Shown: one piece after another, positions 53,125 to 62,050 of the stretch
Position numbering within the stretch: position 1 is the first letter of the stretch
Layout of the letters: every line of letters begins with the position of its first letter
DNA from: Olavius algarvensis Delta 4 endosymbiont
GTDB lineage: Bacteria; Desulfobacterota; Desulfobacteria; Desulfobacterales; CAJINA01
Length of the DNA stretch: 64,000 nt
Direction: 5' to 3'
Assembly: GCA_905176665.1 (NCBI GenBank)
Contig: CAJINA010000083.1
Location: 32,017 to 96,016, forward strand
The notes under the pieces: generated by a model
The model's input: only the letters and a program-made list of their open reading frames with translations
Told to the model about the DNA's origin: nothing
Database searches by the model: none
Program-made: the position numbers and the translations under genes

Positions 53125-54207
53125 CTAAAAATTGATCTGCCACTTGGCCCCCAAGTAAGTGGTCTCGCTTTGCTTGGTGGCCACTCCTCCTGTTTTGATC
53201 TCATCATTGCTTACGATGCCCACTTCGGGGACAACAATAACACCCGGTGCCAGGGTAACGGTACTCTGTATATAGTATGAAAAGCCGGTATCTTCGGTCT
53301 TTACCCCGGCCACATCCACCTCGGAACTGATATAGCCATAACCGCCTTCGAATTTAAAAATATCATTCGCCTTGTATCCGAGCACGGCGGCATAGGCCAG
53401 GGTATCATTATCGGCCAGTTTCCCATCGGCGGTGTTGATAACGGTATTGCTGAGGGTACGGGTCGTGATGCCCATGTTGCCGACATTGCTGCCCGCAACC
53501 AGGCCTGCTCCGAAAAAGGCCGGCCCGAGGTAGACTTTACCGGCAAAACCGTACACCAGGGAATCGACCGATTCCTGCTGGGTTGCGGAGGTAACGCCGG
53601 TGGTGAAATCATAGGTCGCCCAGCCCAGAAAGGGGTCTATGGTGAACAGGCCGGAGGTATAGTGGTAGGACATCATGATCTGCGGCAGCGCAGCGTCGCT
53701 ATCGGTGGATGTTACCGTGGCCCCGGCGCTGTTCAGCAGGGTGACCTGGGTGTTTGGCTCAACCAGGGCCAGTTCAAACTTACTGAAACGCACTTGGATT
53801 TGCGCCCGACGGCCGTGGAATATCATGCCTTCCTTATTCAGGTCGTTATCAGCCTCATATACCTGGTTGGAATAAAATTCATTTAAAGGCGTGTAAGCCT
53901 GACCGACCAGAATGATGCCGGGCCCGAAATTCCAAGTCCCGTAAAGGTGCCGGAGATTGGGACCCGAGCCATATTCGAACCGGCCGCCCACATCACCGGC
54001 CGTGACATTTGCACCGATGCGGCTGTTGCCCTGGAGTGCCCACAGGGTGTCGGTATCGGAACTGACACCCGCCACCTGGGGGTCAACATCGCTGGAAAAG
54101 GTCGCCATCCGGGCCGAACCGTAGACCGTCCATTCGGCGGCCGGGGAGGGCCCCGCGAAAGTCAATATCAGGGCTGTGATCAGGATGCCGACTATAGCTT
54201 TGTTCAT
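53125..54207 (-). CDS. Outer-membrane porin-like beta-barrel protein
   Basis: A 360-residue protein with a signal peptide (IVGILITALILTFAGPSPAA, cleavage after about residue 24). The mature part is made of alternating strands (VYGSARMATF, GGYGYISSEVDVAG) and ends in phenylalanine (AKWQINF), the outer-membrane insertion signal. It resembles the general porin-like proteins of Desulfobacterota. A strong ribosome site (GAGGAGG) precedes the ATG and a terminator follows the stop, suggesting high expression. The pore specificity is unknown. Confidence 0.85.
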   Translation of the reverse strand: MNKAIVGILITALILTFAGPSPAAEWTVYGSARMATFSSDVDPQVAGVSSDTDTLWALQGNSRIGANVTAGDVGGRFEYGSGPNLRHLYGTWNFGPGIILVGQAYTPLNEFYSNQVYEADNDLNKEGMIFHGRRAQIQVRFSKFELALVEPNTQVTLLNSAGATVTSTDSDAALPQIMMSYHYTSGLFTIDPFLGWATYDFTTGVTSATQQESVDSLVYGFAGKVYLGPAFFGAGLVAGSNVGNMGITTRTLSNTVINTADGKLADNDTLAYAAVLGYKANDIFKFEGGYGYISSEVDVAGVKTEDTGFSYYIQSTVTLAPGVIVVPEVGIVSNDEIKTGGVATKQSETTYLGAKWQINF

Positions 54208-54426
54208 TGCGCTTTACCTCCTCAAAGGGTTGTCGCAGGCTCGCTTTAAACTAAAGGTATGATGTCGCCGAACAGGCCGGCCGGCTGCCTGATATTCATA
54301 GTTTCTTTTACGTCCGGCCGTCAACTCATCTTTTTAAGAGCGCCCGCAGGTGTCCTTGCGAACGCTTCTCATCCTCATTCTGTCTCAATTGGATCTATGC
54401 TTGACAAACAAACGATGATCGCGCAT

Positions 54427-54446
54427 TTAGCTCGTATACAAGTTAA
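54427..54446. promoter_or_regulatory. Putative MarR operator, copy 1
   Basis: TTAGCTCGTATACAAGTTAA lies about 20 bases before the MarR-family start (54467). Its core CTCGTATACAAG is a near-palindrome (one mismatched pair). The 14-base string TAGCTCGTATACAA occurs again at 54894-54907. Confidence 0.55.
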
Positions 54447-54466
54447 ATGTTAGGATGCGAGGGAGC

Positions 54467-54874
54467 ATGAAAACACAGGACTGTATCTTTTTTCAGTTGT
54501 CTCGGGCCAGTCGGGCCGGGGCACGGTTTTGGCAACAGAAGGTAGCGCCCTATGGCGTCACGTCTGCTCAGGCGCTGGTGTTGCTTTCGTTGTCGGAAAA
54601 AGATCAAGTGAAATCCAGGCATATAGGCGAGCAGACAGAGCTGGATAGCGCGACACTAGCCGGTCTGCTTGACCGTCTGGCAAGCTCTGGGTTGGTCGAA
54701 AGACGACCGAACCCCGACGACCGGCGGGCCATCCTGGTGTGTCTGACCGAACAGGGTGAGAAGATTGCCGGCCGGATCCAGGCGATCGTCGAAATTGAGA
54801 ATCAGGCATTCCTATCCGCCTTGACGCCGGAGGAAGGCTTGATTTTAAAATCTTTGCTTAAAAAACTGGGATAG
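54467..54874 (+). CDS. MarR family transcriptional regulator
   Basis: A 135-residue winged-helix repressor. VTSAQALVLLSLSEKD, the recognition helix ELDSATLAGLLDRLASSGLVERRPN and the wing DDRRAILVCLTEQG are canonical. MarR proteins usually release DNA on binding phenolic or lipophilic ligands. The ATG at 54467 follows GAGGGAG. Two copies of one operator-like sequence flank the gene, one before it and one before the thioesterase, so it likely represses itself and the downstream operon. Confidence 0.93.
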   Translation: MKTQDCIFFQLSRASRAGARFWQQKVAPYGVTSAQALVLLSLSEKDQVKSRHIGEQTELDSATLAGLLDRLASSGLVERRPNPDDRRAILVCLTEQGEKIAGRIQAIVEIENQAFLSALTPEEGLILKSLLKKLG

Positions 54875-54893
54875 CAAAAACATTTTATGAAAA

Positions 54894-54911
54894 TAGCTCG
54901 TATACAATTAA
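54894..54911. promoter_or_regulatory. Putative MarR operator, copy 2
   Basis: TAGCTCGTATACAATTAA shares 14 consecutive bases with the site at 54428-54441. It lies between the MarR stop (54874) and the thioesterase start (54949), where the promoter of the downstream operon is expected. Confidence 0.55.
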
Positions 54912-54948
54912 TTTTGAAGCGCGCTATGTTCGCCCGTACGGAGGTGTT

Positions 54949-55407
54949 ATGCAAACAGTCAATCCGGCTTTCGTGGAAACCCTGAAAGCCACAGTCAAAA
55001 ACAGCCCGTATCCCACCCATATGCGCATGACCCTGGACCACGTTGAGTTAGACCAGGCCGAGGTCGTTATTCAGTTAGACGAATGCCACTTGCAGCCTTA
55101 TGGTATTGTGCATGGCGGGGTGGTGGCCACCGTTATCGACACAGCCACCTTTTGGGCCGCCTTTCTGCGGCTGCCCGAAGCAGACGGCCTTGTTAACGTA
55201 GATTTGAAACTGAATTATTTAAAATCGATTGTCAGTGGAAAACTGATTGCCCGTGGTAGCTGCTTGCGGCCCGGCCGTTCCATCAGTTATTCCGAAGCCA
55301 GTGTTTACGATGAAAGCGAAAACCTCATTGCCCACGGCACCTCCACGCTCATGGTACTGCCGGAAAAAGGGTTGCAATTGGGGGTACCCAAATTCTTAGA
55401 AACGTAG
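54949..55407 (+). CDS. PaaI-family acyl-CoA thioesterase (hotdog fold)
   Basis: A 152-residue hotdog protein. YGIVHGGVVATVIDTA (about 54-69) is the PaaI/YbgC-type active-site helix with the catalytic Asp/His region; VDLKLNYLKSIVSGKLIARG is the central strand pair. Such enzymes hydrolyse aromatic or medium-chain acyl-CoA in the cytoplasm. An ACGGAGGTGTT precedes the ATG. It is the first gene of the operon led by the second MarR-like operator; the nitronate monooxygenase-like gene starts 38 bases later. Confidence 0.9.
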   Translation: MQTVNPAFVETLKATVKNSPYPTHMRMTLDHVELDQAEVVIQLDECHLQPYGIVHGGVVATVIDTATFWAAFLRLPEADGLVNVDLKLNYLKSIVSGKLIARGSCLRPGRSISYSEASVYDESENLIAHGTSTLMVLPEKGLQLGVPKFLET

Positions 55408-55445
55408 TATTTCTTGTAAATTAGTTGATAACAGGGAGATGAAAC

Positions 55446-56420
55446 ATGCAAACTCGTATAACCGAACTATTCGGCATCCAGCATCCTATTATCCAGGGCG
55501 GGATGCATTACGTGGGACTGGCGGATCTGGCGGCAGCTGTATCGAATGCCGGGGGACTCGGGATCATAACCGCTTTGACGCTCAAGACCCCTGAAGATCT
55601 GGCCGCCGAAATCGAGCGCTGCCGGGAGATGACGGACAAACCCTTCGGCGTCAACCTGACCTTTCTGCCCACGGTCACCGCTCCGGATTATCCGGGGTAT
55701 ATCAAGGCCATCATCGAAGGCGGAGTCAAAATCGTCGAAACTGCCGGCCGCAATCCGGAACCCTTCCTGCCTTACCTGAAAGATGCCGGTATCAAAGTCA
55801 TCCATAAATGCACGTCCGTGCGCCATGCCCTCAAGGCAGAAAAGATCGGCTGTGATGCCGCGTCGGTGGACGGGTTCGAGTGCGGCGGTCACCCGGGCGA
55901 GGACGACATCCCCAACATGATCCTGCTGCCGCGGGCGGCCGAAGAACTGCAGATACCTTTCGTCGCTTCGGGCGGCCAGGCGGATGCCCGCAGCCTGGTG
56001 GCCTCGCTGGCCCTGGGGGCTGACGGCATCAATATGGGCACCCGGTTCATCGCTACCCGGGAAGCACCGGTGCATGCAAAAGTGAAACAGGCTATCGTGG
56101 CGGCCAGCGAGTTAGACACCCGCCTGGTTATGCGTCCTTTGAGAAACACTGAGCGGGTGCTGAACAATGTGGCCGTGGAGCGTTTGCTGGCGAAAGAAAA
56201 AACTATGGGTGAAGATCTTCAGTTCGAAGACATATTCGAAGAAGTGGTCGGGGTGTATCCGCGGGTCATGGAAGAGGGGGAAGTTGATGCCGGGGCCTGG
56301 TCCTGCGGCATGGTCGCCGGCCTGATCCATGATATCCCCACCTGCCGGGAACTGCTCGACCGTATCATGGCCGAGGCCGAGCAAATTGTCCGCGACCGGC
56401 TTGCCGGTATCCTGGGTTGA
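55446..56420 (+). CDS. Nitronate monooxygenase / 2-nitropropane dioxygenase-like flavoprotein
   Basis: A 324-residue FMN TIM-barrel protein. IQGGMHYVGLADLAAAVSNAGGLG at the N-terminus, FECGGHPG near 145 and FVASGGQADARSL then GADGINMGTRF are family hallmarks (also found in FabK enoyl reductases). The C-terminal 60 residues (EDIFEEVVGVYPRVME) fit nitronate monooxygenase-like proteins common in anaerobes, where the real substrate is mostly unknown. The start has AGGGAG 8 bases upstream. It lies in an operon between the thioesterase and an iron-sulfur flavoprotein. Confidence 0.9.
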   Translation: MQTRITELFGIQHPIIQGGMHYVGLADLAAAVSNAGGLGIITALTLKTPEDLAAEIERCREMTDKPFGVNLTFLPTVTAPDYPGYIKAIIEGGVKIVETAGRNPEPFLPYLKDAGIKVIHKCTSVRHALKAEKIGCDAASVDGFECGGHPGEDDIPNMILLPRAAEELQIPFVASGGQADARSLVASLALGADGINMGTRFIATREAPVHAKVKQAIVAASELDTRLVMRPLRNTERVLNNVAVERLLAKEKTMGEDLQFEDIFEEVVGVYPRVMEEGEVDAGAWSCGMVAGLIHDIPTCRELLDRIMAEAEQIVRDRLAGILG

Positions 56421-56450
56421 CCTGTAGATCTGGAGCGAAAGGCACAAAAA

Positions 56451-57095
56451 ATGGCTGCGACAGTTTTAGGAATTTCCGGAAGTCCCGTAAAAAACAGCAA
56501 TACCGATCGCCTGGTGAATGCGATCTTAGAGGCTACCGGGCAGGAAACTAAATTCGTGAAACTCAGCCGGATCAATGTCCGCCCCTGTTTTGCCTGCAAA
56601 CAATGCGTATCCGACAACATCTGCAAGGTGCCGGACGATTTCCAGGCCCTGGCCGAGAAAATTAAAGCGGCCCGGGCAATGGTCATCGGTGCCTACCCGC
56701 CTTACGGCCAGATCGACGGGTTTACCAAGGCTCTGCTCGAAAGGTTCTGGTCTTTTCGCCATGTGAACAACCTGCTCAAGGGCAAGCTGTGCGCCACCGT
56801 GATGACCGGCATTGATCCCCGGGCCATGGATGCCATCAATCAGGCCCTGGCCACCGAGATGCGCGATTACGAGAATATGGAACTGGTGGGACAGTTGTCT
56901 GTCCAGGGGAACCTACCCTGTTTGACCTGCGGTGAAGGTGACGAGTGCGAGATGAGCGGTCTCCAGTTGATGTACGGTCCCGATGCGAAGACCGCTGATA
57001 TTGGTTATTCCCGGGTGGAGGATCAGGCTCAGGTGTGGAATGAGGCCGCCCGGCTGGGAAGCCTGATTGGGGACCGCCTGCAGCGGCAACCGTAG
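56451..57095 (+). CDS. Iron-sulfur flavoprotein / NADPH-dependent FMN reductase family
   Basis: A 214-residue flavodoxin-like protein. GISGSPVKNSNTDRLV binds FMN phosphate. The compact motif CFACKQCVSDNIC (C-x2-C-x2-C-x5-C, about 46-58) is like that of archaeal iron-sulfur flavoprotein, which holds a [4Fe-4S] cluster. A second cysteine group (CLTCGEGDEC, about 162-171) is extra. It probably transfers electrons between ferredoxin and a partner, perhaps the flavoprotein encoded before it. It lies 30 bases after that gene and 41 before the QueG-like gene. Confidence 0.88.
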   Translation: MAATVLGISGSPVKNSNTDRLVNAILEATGQETKFVKLSRINVRPCFACKQCVSDNICKVPDDFQALAEKIKAARAMVIGAYPPYGQIDGFTKALLERFWSFRHVNNLLKGKLCATVMTGIDPRAMDAINQALATEMRDYENMELVGQLSVQGNLPCLTCGEGDECEMSGLQLMYGPDAKTADIGYSRVEDQAQVWNEAARLGSLIGDRLQRQP

Positions 57096-57136
57096 GATCA
57101 GATAGCCGCTGATCAATCAGATGGGAAATGGGATAG

Positions 57137-57862
57137 ATGGAACTGTCAGCTGCCAATAGTAGATATCCCGGATGGGTGCTAGATTGGATGGCCGCTCATC
57201 ATATCACCCTTTGGGGTGTCGCCGATCTAAAAGGGTTTTCCACACCCTTGGATGCCACCGGAAATCGTTTCCCCCGGGCTATCTCGTTTACCGTCCCCAT
57301 GAATCCACACATCATGGCGAGTATTCAAAGCGGGCCGAACCAGGCCTATGCCGACGAGTATGCCCGGGTGAATGCCCAGATCAACACCCTGTCGGCAGAA
57401 CTGGCCGTCGAATTCGGGCAACGGAAATTCCAGGCAGCGCCGCTGGCCGCTTCGGTCCGCTCCGATCCGGTCAATATCAAAGGTGATTTCCCCCACAAAA
57501 CGGCTGCCACCCGGGCCGGGTTGGGGTGGATAGGGCGCCATTGCCAGTTGGTCACGCGTCCGCATGGTTCCTGGATTCGCCTGGGGACGGTGTTCACTGA
57601 CCTTGATCTGCCCTGCGGCCCACCGGTGGACAAGGACTTCTGCGGCCGCTGCCAGCGTTGTGTGGAAGCCTGTCCGGCCGGTGCCCTGCAGGGCAGGGCC
57701 TGGTACCCGGGATTGCCCCGTGAAGAGATTCTGGATGTGCAAAAGTGTGATCAGTGGAAAAAGGAAAACTATTATCAATTCCACCAAGGGCACAACTGTG
57801 GCATCTGTTCGGCGGTTTGCCCCTATGGACTCAAGGTGTTGAAACGTAAACGACCCGACTGA
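57137..57862 (+). CDS. QueG-like 4Fe-4S double-cluster reductase
   Basis: A 241-residue protein. KTAATRAGLGWIGRHCQLVT and IRLGTVFTDL are the conserved core of the epoxyqueuosine reductase (QueG) superfamily; FCGRCQRCVEACP and CGICSAVCP, with Cys in VQKCDQW, bind two [4Fe-4S] clusters. It is shorter than QueG (about 340-380 residues) and lacks its C-terminal HEAT repeat, so it is more likely an anaerobe-type reductase using a corrinoid or other cofactor than a tRNA enzyme. It is the last gene of the MarR-controlled operon. Confidence 0.88.
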   Translation: MELSAANSRYPGWVLDWMAAHHITLWGVADLKGFSTPLDATGNRFPRAISFTVPMNPHIMASIQSGPNQAYADEYARVNAQINTLSAELAVEFGQRKFQAAPLAASVRSDPVNIKGDFPHKTAATRAGLGWIGRHCQLVTRPHGSWIRLGTVFTDLDLPCGPPVDKDFCGRCQRCVEACPAGALQGRAWYPGLPREEILDVQKCDQWKKENYYQFHQGHNCGICSAVCPYGLKVLKRKRPD

Positions 57863-58281
57863 CAATGGGTCTCGGTTTGCGCAAAAACGGTGGGAAATTG
57901 ATTTTTATTCAGCTATTAAAAACCTGGTCCGCAGGCTCCGGTTAGAGGCCCGTGGCTAAGCCATAAAACAAGATCCTCGCGCAGAGACGCAGTGACGCAG
58001 AGAACCCATGCATATATCCGGCTTCGCCGGTGAAAACCAAAAGATCCATTGAGCTTGAAGCTTGAAACGATTTTCGCGCGATAGCGCGTCTAAAATCTGT
58101 TCTGCCTTTCTCCGCGTCTTTGCGCCTCTGCGCGATGCAAAGTTTTAATTTTGTGTTTTTACAGTGAGGCCCCTTTTAGGGGCAACCCGAAACCCGGCCC
58201 TCTGGGTCAGGATTCTTTACGCTTTATGACTTTTTTGCTAAATGATGCAAATCTTCTTCCCTCGCAAGGTGAATTGATCCG
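57863..58281. other. Intergenic region containing a palindromic repeat
   Basis: 419 bases between the QueG-like gene and the next MFS gene. Apart from the palindrome at 57972-58138 nothing coding is supported. The part 58150-58270 probably holds the MFS promoter. Confidence 0.55.
57972..58138. repeat. GC-rich palindromic repeat element (type D)
   Basis: The left arm (57976-58003) reads CTCGCGCAGAGACGCAGTGA followed by CGCAGAGA; the right arm (58106-58138) is its near reverse complement (CCGCGTCTTTGCGCCTCTGC followed by GCGAT). About 24 of 28 positions pair. About 100 bases between contain AGCTTGAAGCTTGAAACG. One arm also occurs at 29551-29580. Such CGCAGAGACGCAG palindromes recur in several deltaproteobacterial genomes; this is recalled, not checked. 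Confidence 0.75.
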
Positions 58282-59435
58282 GTGGCAGATAAAGGAATTT
58301 TGAAGCTTCAGTTTGCTGTCTTCGCGCTTGTATCGGCGAGTTTCACCAATATCTACCTCCCCCAGCCAATCCTGCCGGTTCTCCAGGAAGAATTCGCTGT
58401 AACCCCGGTCACGGTCTCATTTACCGTTTCGGCCGTGATCCTGGGGATTGTCCTGTCCAACCTGCTTTTCGGGCTGTTAACGGATCGGGTATCCATTCGC
58501 CCGATTATACTAGCAGGCGGGGTCTGTGTGGCAGCCGGCGGCGTGGTAGCCGCTTATTCAAACGATTTCCGCGTCCTGGTCGCAGCCCGGCTTTTTCAGG
58601 GCATCTTCATACCGGCGCTCACCACCAGCCTGGCCGCCTGGCTGGCCCGGACGCTGCCCGGCGAACGGTTGAATGTGATCATGGGGTCTTATGTGTCCGC
58701 GACTGTTCTGGGCGGCCTCGGCGGCCGCCTTATCGGTGGCTGGATGCATCCACCGTTTCACTGGCGCAATGCGTTTATTACGGCCGCGGCGCTGATTGTA
58801 ATCACTACCATACTGGCGTTGATCGTACTTCCCCGGGCAGAGGTTCGGAAAGATGGGAGCCGGGAGGGGGAGGCTGGTTTCCTGGATATATTGAAACGCC
58901 GAGACCTTATCCTGTTCTTTGGCTGCGGACTTACCGGTCTGCTCGTCTTTTCACCGGTTTTCAATTACCTGCCCTATCGACTGATCGAAGATCCTTTCAA
59001 CTTCTCCACCGAGGTGATCACCCTGATCTACCTCGTGTATGTCCTGGGGATCTTTATGGGGCCGCTGGCCGGGCAGTGCAGCAATCGGTATGGTGGGGGG
59101 AAACCCCGATCGGCGGAACCTGTATCCTGGGCGCATCCCTGGTTGCGCTGCTGATTCCCTCGGTGGTCGCGATCATCATCGGACTTTTAGGCGTGTGTGC
59201 CGGGTTTTTCACCGTGCACTCCGTCGCGGTCGGCCTGCTGAATCGGAAACTTGCCGGCGGCCATGGCAAGGCCAATGCCCTCTATTCACTGCTCTACTAT
59301 GCCGGCGGCTGGATCGGGATTACCGGGGCGGGCTTTGCGTTCCAGATTGCAGGTTGGGGCGGGGTCATTGCTTTTGTCCTCTGTTTTCTGGTGGTACCCC
59401 TTTATACCGGCTACGTTGAAAAGAAATCTGATTGA
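58282..59435 (+). pseudogene. MFS transporter (DHA1-like), one frameshift
   Basis: The first frame (GTG 58282 to about 59095) gives helices 1-9: YLPQPILPVLQEEFAVTP and LFGLLTDRVSIRP (loop motif) are clear. The second frame (to TGA 59435) gives the last three helices (GTCILGASLVALLIPSVVA, LYSLLYYAGGWIGITGAG) and the C-terminus. The switch is at a run of six G (59095-59100); adding one G restores YGGGETPIGGTC. It would then be about 385 residues, a complete YnfM/DHA1-type transporter. Decay or assembly error cannot be told apart here. AAGGTG lies 10 bases upstream of the GTG. Confidence 0.78.
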
Positions 59436-59683
59436 ACCGAGCGACTGCATCTTCTCAGTCAAACCTTTGCAGATCATGAGAACCGGAAAAGTCCTCTGCA
59501 AAATGTTTGCATGGGGTCGGTTGGCCTACCCACATTTTTGCTGACCTTTCGAAATCTAAATGTGATATGCAAAATTTTTGAAATTTTTTTTCAATAATAG
59601 ATTATGTTTGCAACGGATGGGTAGTCTGGATAAATTGTAAACAGCGTTTTCAACGGCGAGCGGTACCTGTGAACGGAGATCTA

Positions 59684-60916
59684 ATGCGGGAAAATAGTAA
59701 AATGCACTATGGGTGGGTGATTGCACTCACAGGAATGGCGGTCCTTTTCGCCTGTCTTGGGCTGGGCCGTTTCTCTTTAGGGATGCTGCTGCCCTCCATG
59801 GGGATTTCCCTGGACTTGAACTACTCCCAGATGGGACTGATCGGAACAGGCAATTTTGTAGGTTATATGCTCTCAGTTGTCCTGGCCGGTATGGTTGCCA
59901 AGACCATTGGGGCGCGTTGGACCATTTCCCTGGGCCTTGTTCTGGTCGGGGGCTCCATGGTGCTGATCAGTCGGGCCATGGGGTTTATCGAAGTGATGTC
60001 CCTGTACGTGGCGACCGGGATTGGCTCCGGCTTGGCCAATGTCCCGATGATGGGTTTGGTCTCGCACTGGTTCTCAAAGAGCAATCGGGGGCGGGCGGCC
60101 GGCCTCATGCTTTCGGGCAATGGAATTGCCATTGTATTTACGGGGCTGCTTATTCCCTGGATCAATACGTCATTGGGCCCGGAAGGCTGGCGTACCGGTT
60201 GGTTGACCATCGGGGTTATTTCAATGGGCATTACGGCCATCGCCGCTTTCTTCCTGCGGAACGAACCCGGGGAGAAAGGGCTTTCGCCGGTAGGCGGTGC
60301 AGTGGCGGCACCCGCTCCGACAGTTTCTGATCATTCCGCAAAGAAAAATTCTCTGCGTGGGGTCATGGTACATCTGGGATGCATCTATGCTCTCTTCGGG
60401 GCTACGCATGTTGTCTATGCTACCTTCATTGTTACCACTATGGTAAACGAGCGGGGTTTCGGTGAAAATACGGCGGGCACCTTCTGGGCCGTCGTGGGCG
60501 GACTTTCAATTGCCTCCGGCCCCCTGTTCGGCTGGTTGTCGGATCGGCTCGGGCGTAAAAGAGGCATTATGCTGGTTTACGCACTGTTTACGATTTCGTA
60601 TATCTTGGTGGCGGCTGATCTGGCGAACCCATTTTTATATGCATCCATTGCCATCTTCGGCCTGGCCGTGTGGAGCGTACCGACCATCATGTCGGCCGCT
60701 GTTGGGGATTACACCGGGCCGGCCCGTGCAGTGAAAGCGTTTGGATTCATCACCTTGTTCTTTGGTATCGGCCAGATTACCGGACCGGCTGTGGCTGGCG
60801 TTATAGCGGATAATACGGGGACATTCAGTATGGCGTTTTGGCTTTGTGCCCTATTGACCACAACTGCGATTGGTCTGACCTGGTTTCTACGGCCACCTTC
60901 GGGAACCTATAAGTAA
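59684..60916 (+). CDS. MFS transporter (oxalate/formate antiporter-like group)
   Basis: About 410 residues with 12 helices. It starts MRENSKMHYGWVIALTG, where the YGW segment after the N-terminus is typical of monocarboxylate/OFA-type MFS carriers. SHWFSKSNRGRAAGL and GWLSDRLGRKRG are the two loop motifs. The predicted role is exchange or uptake of a small carboxylate. The ATG at 59684 has GGAG 7 bases upstream, so it is chosen over GTG 59669. It lies 20 bases before azlC in the same direction. Confidence 0.87.
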   Translation: MRENSKMHYGWVIALTGMAVLFACLGLGRFSLGMLLPSMGISLDLNYSQMGLIGTGNFVGYMLSVVLAGMVAKTIGARWTISLGLVLVGGSMVLISRAMGFIEVMSLYVATGIGSGLANVPMMGLVSHWFSKSNRGRAAGLMLSGNGIAIVFTGLLIPWINTSLGPEGWRTGWLTIGVISMGITAIAAFFLRNEPGEKGLSPVGGAVAAPAPTVSDHSAKKNSLRGVMVHLGCIYALFGATHVVYATFIVTTMVNERGFGENTAGTFWAVVGGLSIASGPLFGWLSDRLGRKRGIMLVYALFTISYILVAADLANPFLYASIAIFGLAVWSVPTIMSAAVGDYTGPARAVKAFGFITLFFGIGQITGPAVAGVIADNTGTFSMAFWLCALLTTTAIGLTWFLRPPSGTYK

Positions 60917-60936
60917 ACTGAGAAAAGTACGGGACA

Positions 60937-61656
60937 ATGCCGAATCTTTCATCCGAGTCCAGACGCACAGAGCTTAACGAGGGATTGACCGCCGGCTGGC
61001 CCATCTGCCTGGGCTACCTGCCCATAGGCATGGCCTTTGGGGTTCTGGCCCAGAAGGCCGGGCTCACGCCTCTGCAGATCGGCCTGATGTCAATTCTGGT
61101 ATTTGCCGGCAGTTCCCAATTTATTGCGGTTTCAATGCTGACCGCCGGAGCCTCCGCTCCGGCTATCATCACCACGACCTTTGTGGTCAATCTCCGCCAC
61201 CTCCTGATGAGTTCAGCCCTGGCGGTCTATTTACGTTCCGTGCACCGGGGCCTGCTTGCCCTGTATGCCTATGGTGTGACCGATGAGAGCTTTGCCGTGA
61301 ACCTGCCGCGCTTCAACGCCGGTACCTGGAGCCTGCCCCGCGCCCTTGTGGTCAACCACGCGGCCAACCTGACCTGGTTCATCAGTACCGTGGCCGGCGG
61401 TATCGGCGGCCGTTTCATCCCGGAAGGGGCGTTTGGTATTGATTATGCGCTCATTGCCATGTTCATATGTCTGCTCATCTACCAGATACCAAAACTGATT
61501 CACCTTTTAACCGCCGTGATTGCCGGCCTGATGGCGGTGGTGCTTGCCCTCCTATTCCCGGGCAATACATACATCGTGATCGCTTCTGTTGCCGCAGCCA
61601 CAATTGGTGTGATCCTGCAGCGGAAAGTTTTCAGGAGGGTTCCCAGCCATGGCTGA
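60937..61656 (+). CDS. azlC: Branched-chain amino acid exporter large subunit AzlC
   Basis: A 239-residue membrane protein with about seven helices. LTAGWPICLGYLPIGMAFG, GSSQFIAVSML and VNLRHLLMSSALAVYL match AzlC (YgaZ) exactly in position. With AzlD it exports branched-chain amino acids or their analogues. Its stop overlaps the azlD start by 8 bases. It follows the MFS carrier by 20 bases, so the three may form one operon. Confidence 0.94.
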   Translation: MPNLSSESRRTELNEGLTAGWPICLGYLPIGMAFGVLAQKAGLTPLQIGLMSILVFAGSSQFIAVSMLTAGASAPAIITTTFVVNLRHLLMSSALAVYLRSVHRGLLALYAYGVTDESFAVNLPRFNAGTWSLPRALVVNHAANLTWFISTVAGGIGGRFIPEGAFGIDYALIAMFICLLIYQIPKLIHLLTAVIAGLMAVVLALLFPGNTYIVIASVAAATIGVILQRKVFRRVPSHG

Positions 61657-61987
61657 TTACCTGCTGCTGCTTCTGGGAATGGGCCTGGTGACCTATCTGC
61701 CGCGTTGGCTGCCACTGCACTATCTTTCCCGACGGTCCCTGCCGGAGTGGTTTATCCAATGGCTGGAACTGATCCCGGCCGCCATTCTCAGTGCTCTCCT
61801 GCTGCCGGCCCTGATCCTCGCCGGCGAGCCGCGGCATGTAGACTTCATGCGGCCCGAGTTCTGGGTGGCCCTGCCGACCTTCGCGATTGCCTGGTGGACG
61901 CGTTCCCTGGGGGGGACGGTGATAGCCGGGATGCTGCTTTTCTGGCTGGCGGGCAAGGTGGATCCGCAGTGGCTGGCCTGGGTATGA
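61649..61987 (+). CDS. azlD: Branched-chain amino acid exporter small subunit AzlD
   Basis: A 112-residue protein with four hydrophobic helices. LLLLGMGLVTYLPRWLPLHYLSRR and the later WVALPTFAIAWWTRSLGGTVIAGM fit AzlD (YgaH). It is overlapped by azlC (8 bases), as usual for this pair. GGAGG lies before the ATG at 61649, inside azlC. Confidence 0.92.
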   Translation: MADYLLLLLGMGLVTYLPRWLPLHYLSRRSLPEWFIQWLELIPAAILSALLLPALILAGEPRHVDFMRPEFWVALPTFAIAWWTRSLGGTVIAGMLLFWLAGKVDPQWLAWV

Positions 61988-62050
61988 AAACTATCAGCCG
62001 CCGGTTGAGAGAGGTTTGCTGACAAAGCCTTGATCTTAAGCCTGGCTTAT

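Noticed and set aside
59570..59610. T-rich stretch with possible hairpin before the second MFS gene
   Set aside because: The stem (TTGAAA with TTTCAA around a T-run) is short and all A/T, not convincing as a terminator or riboswitch.
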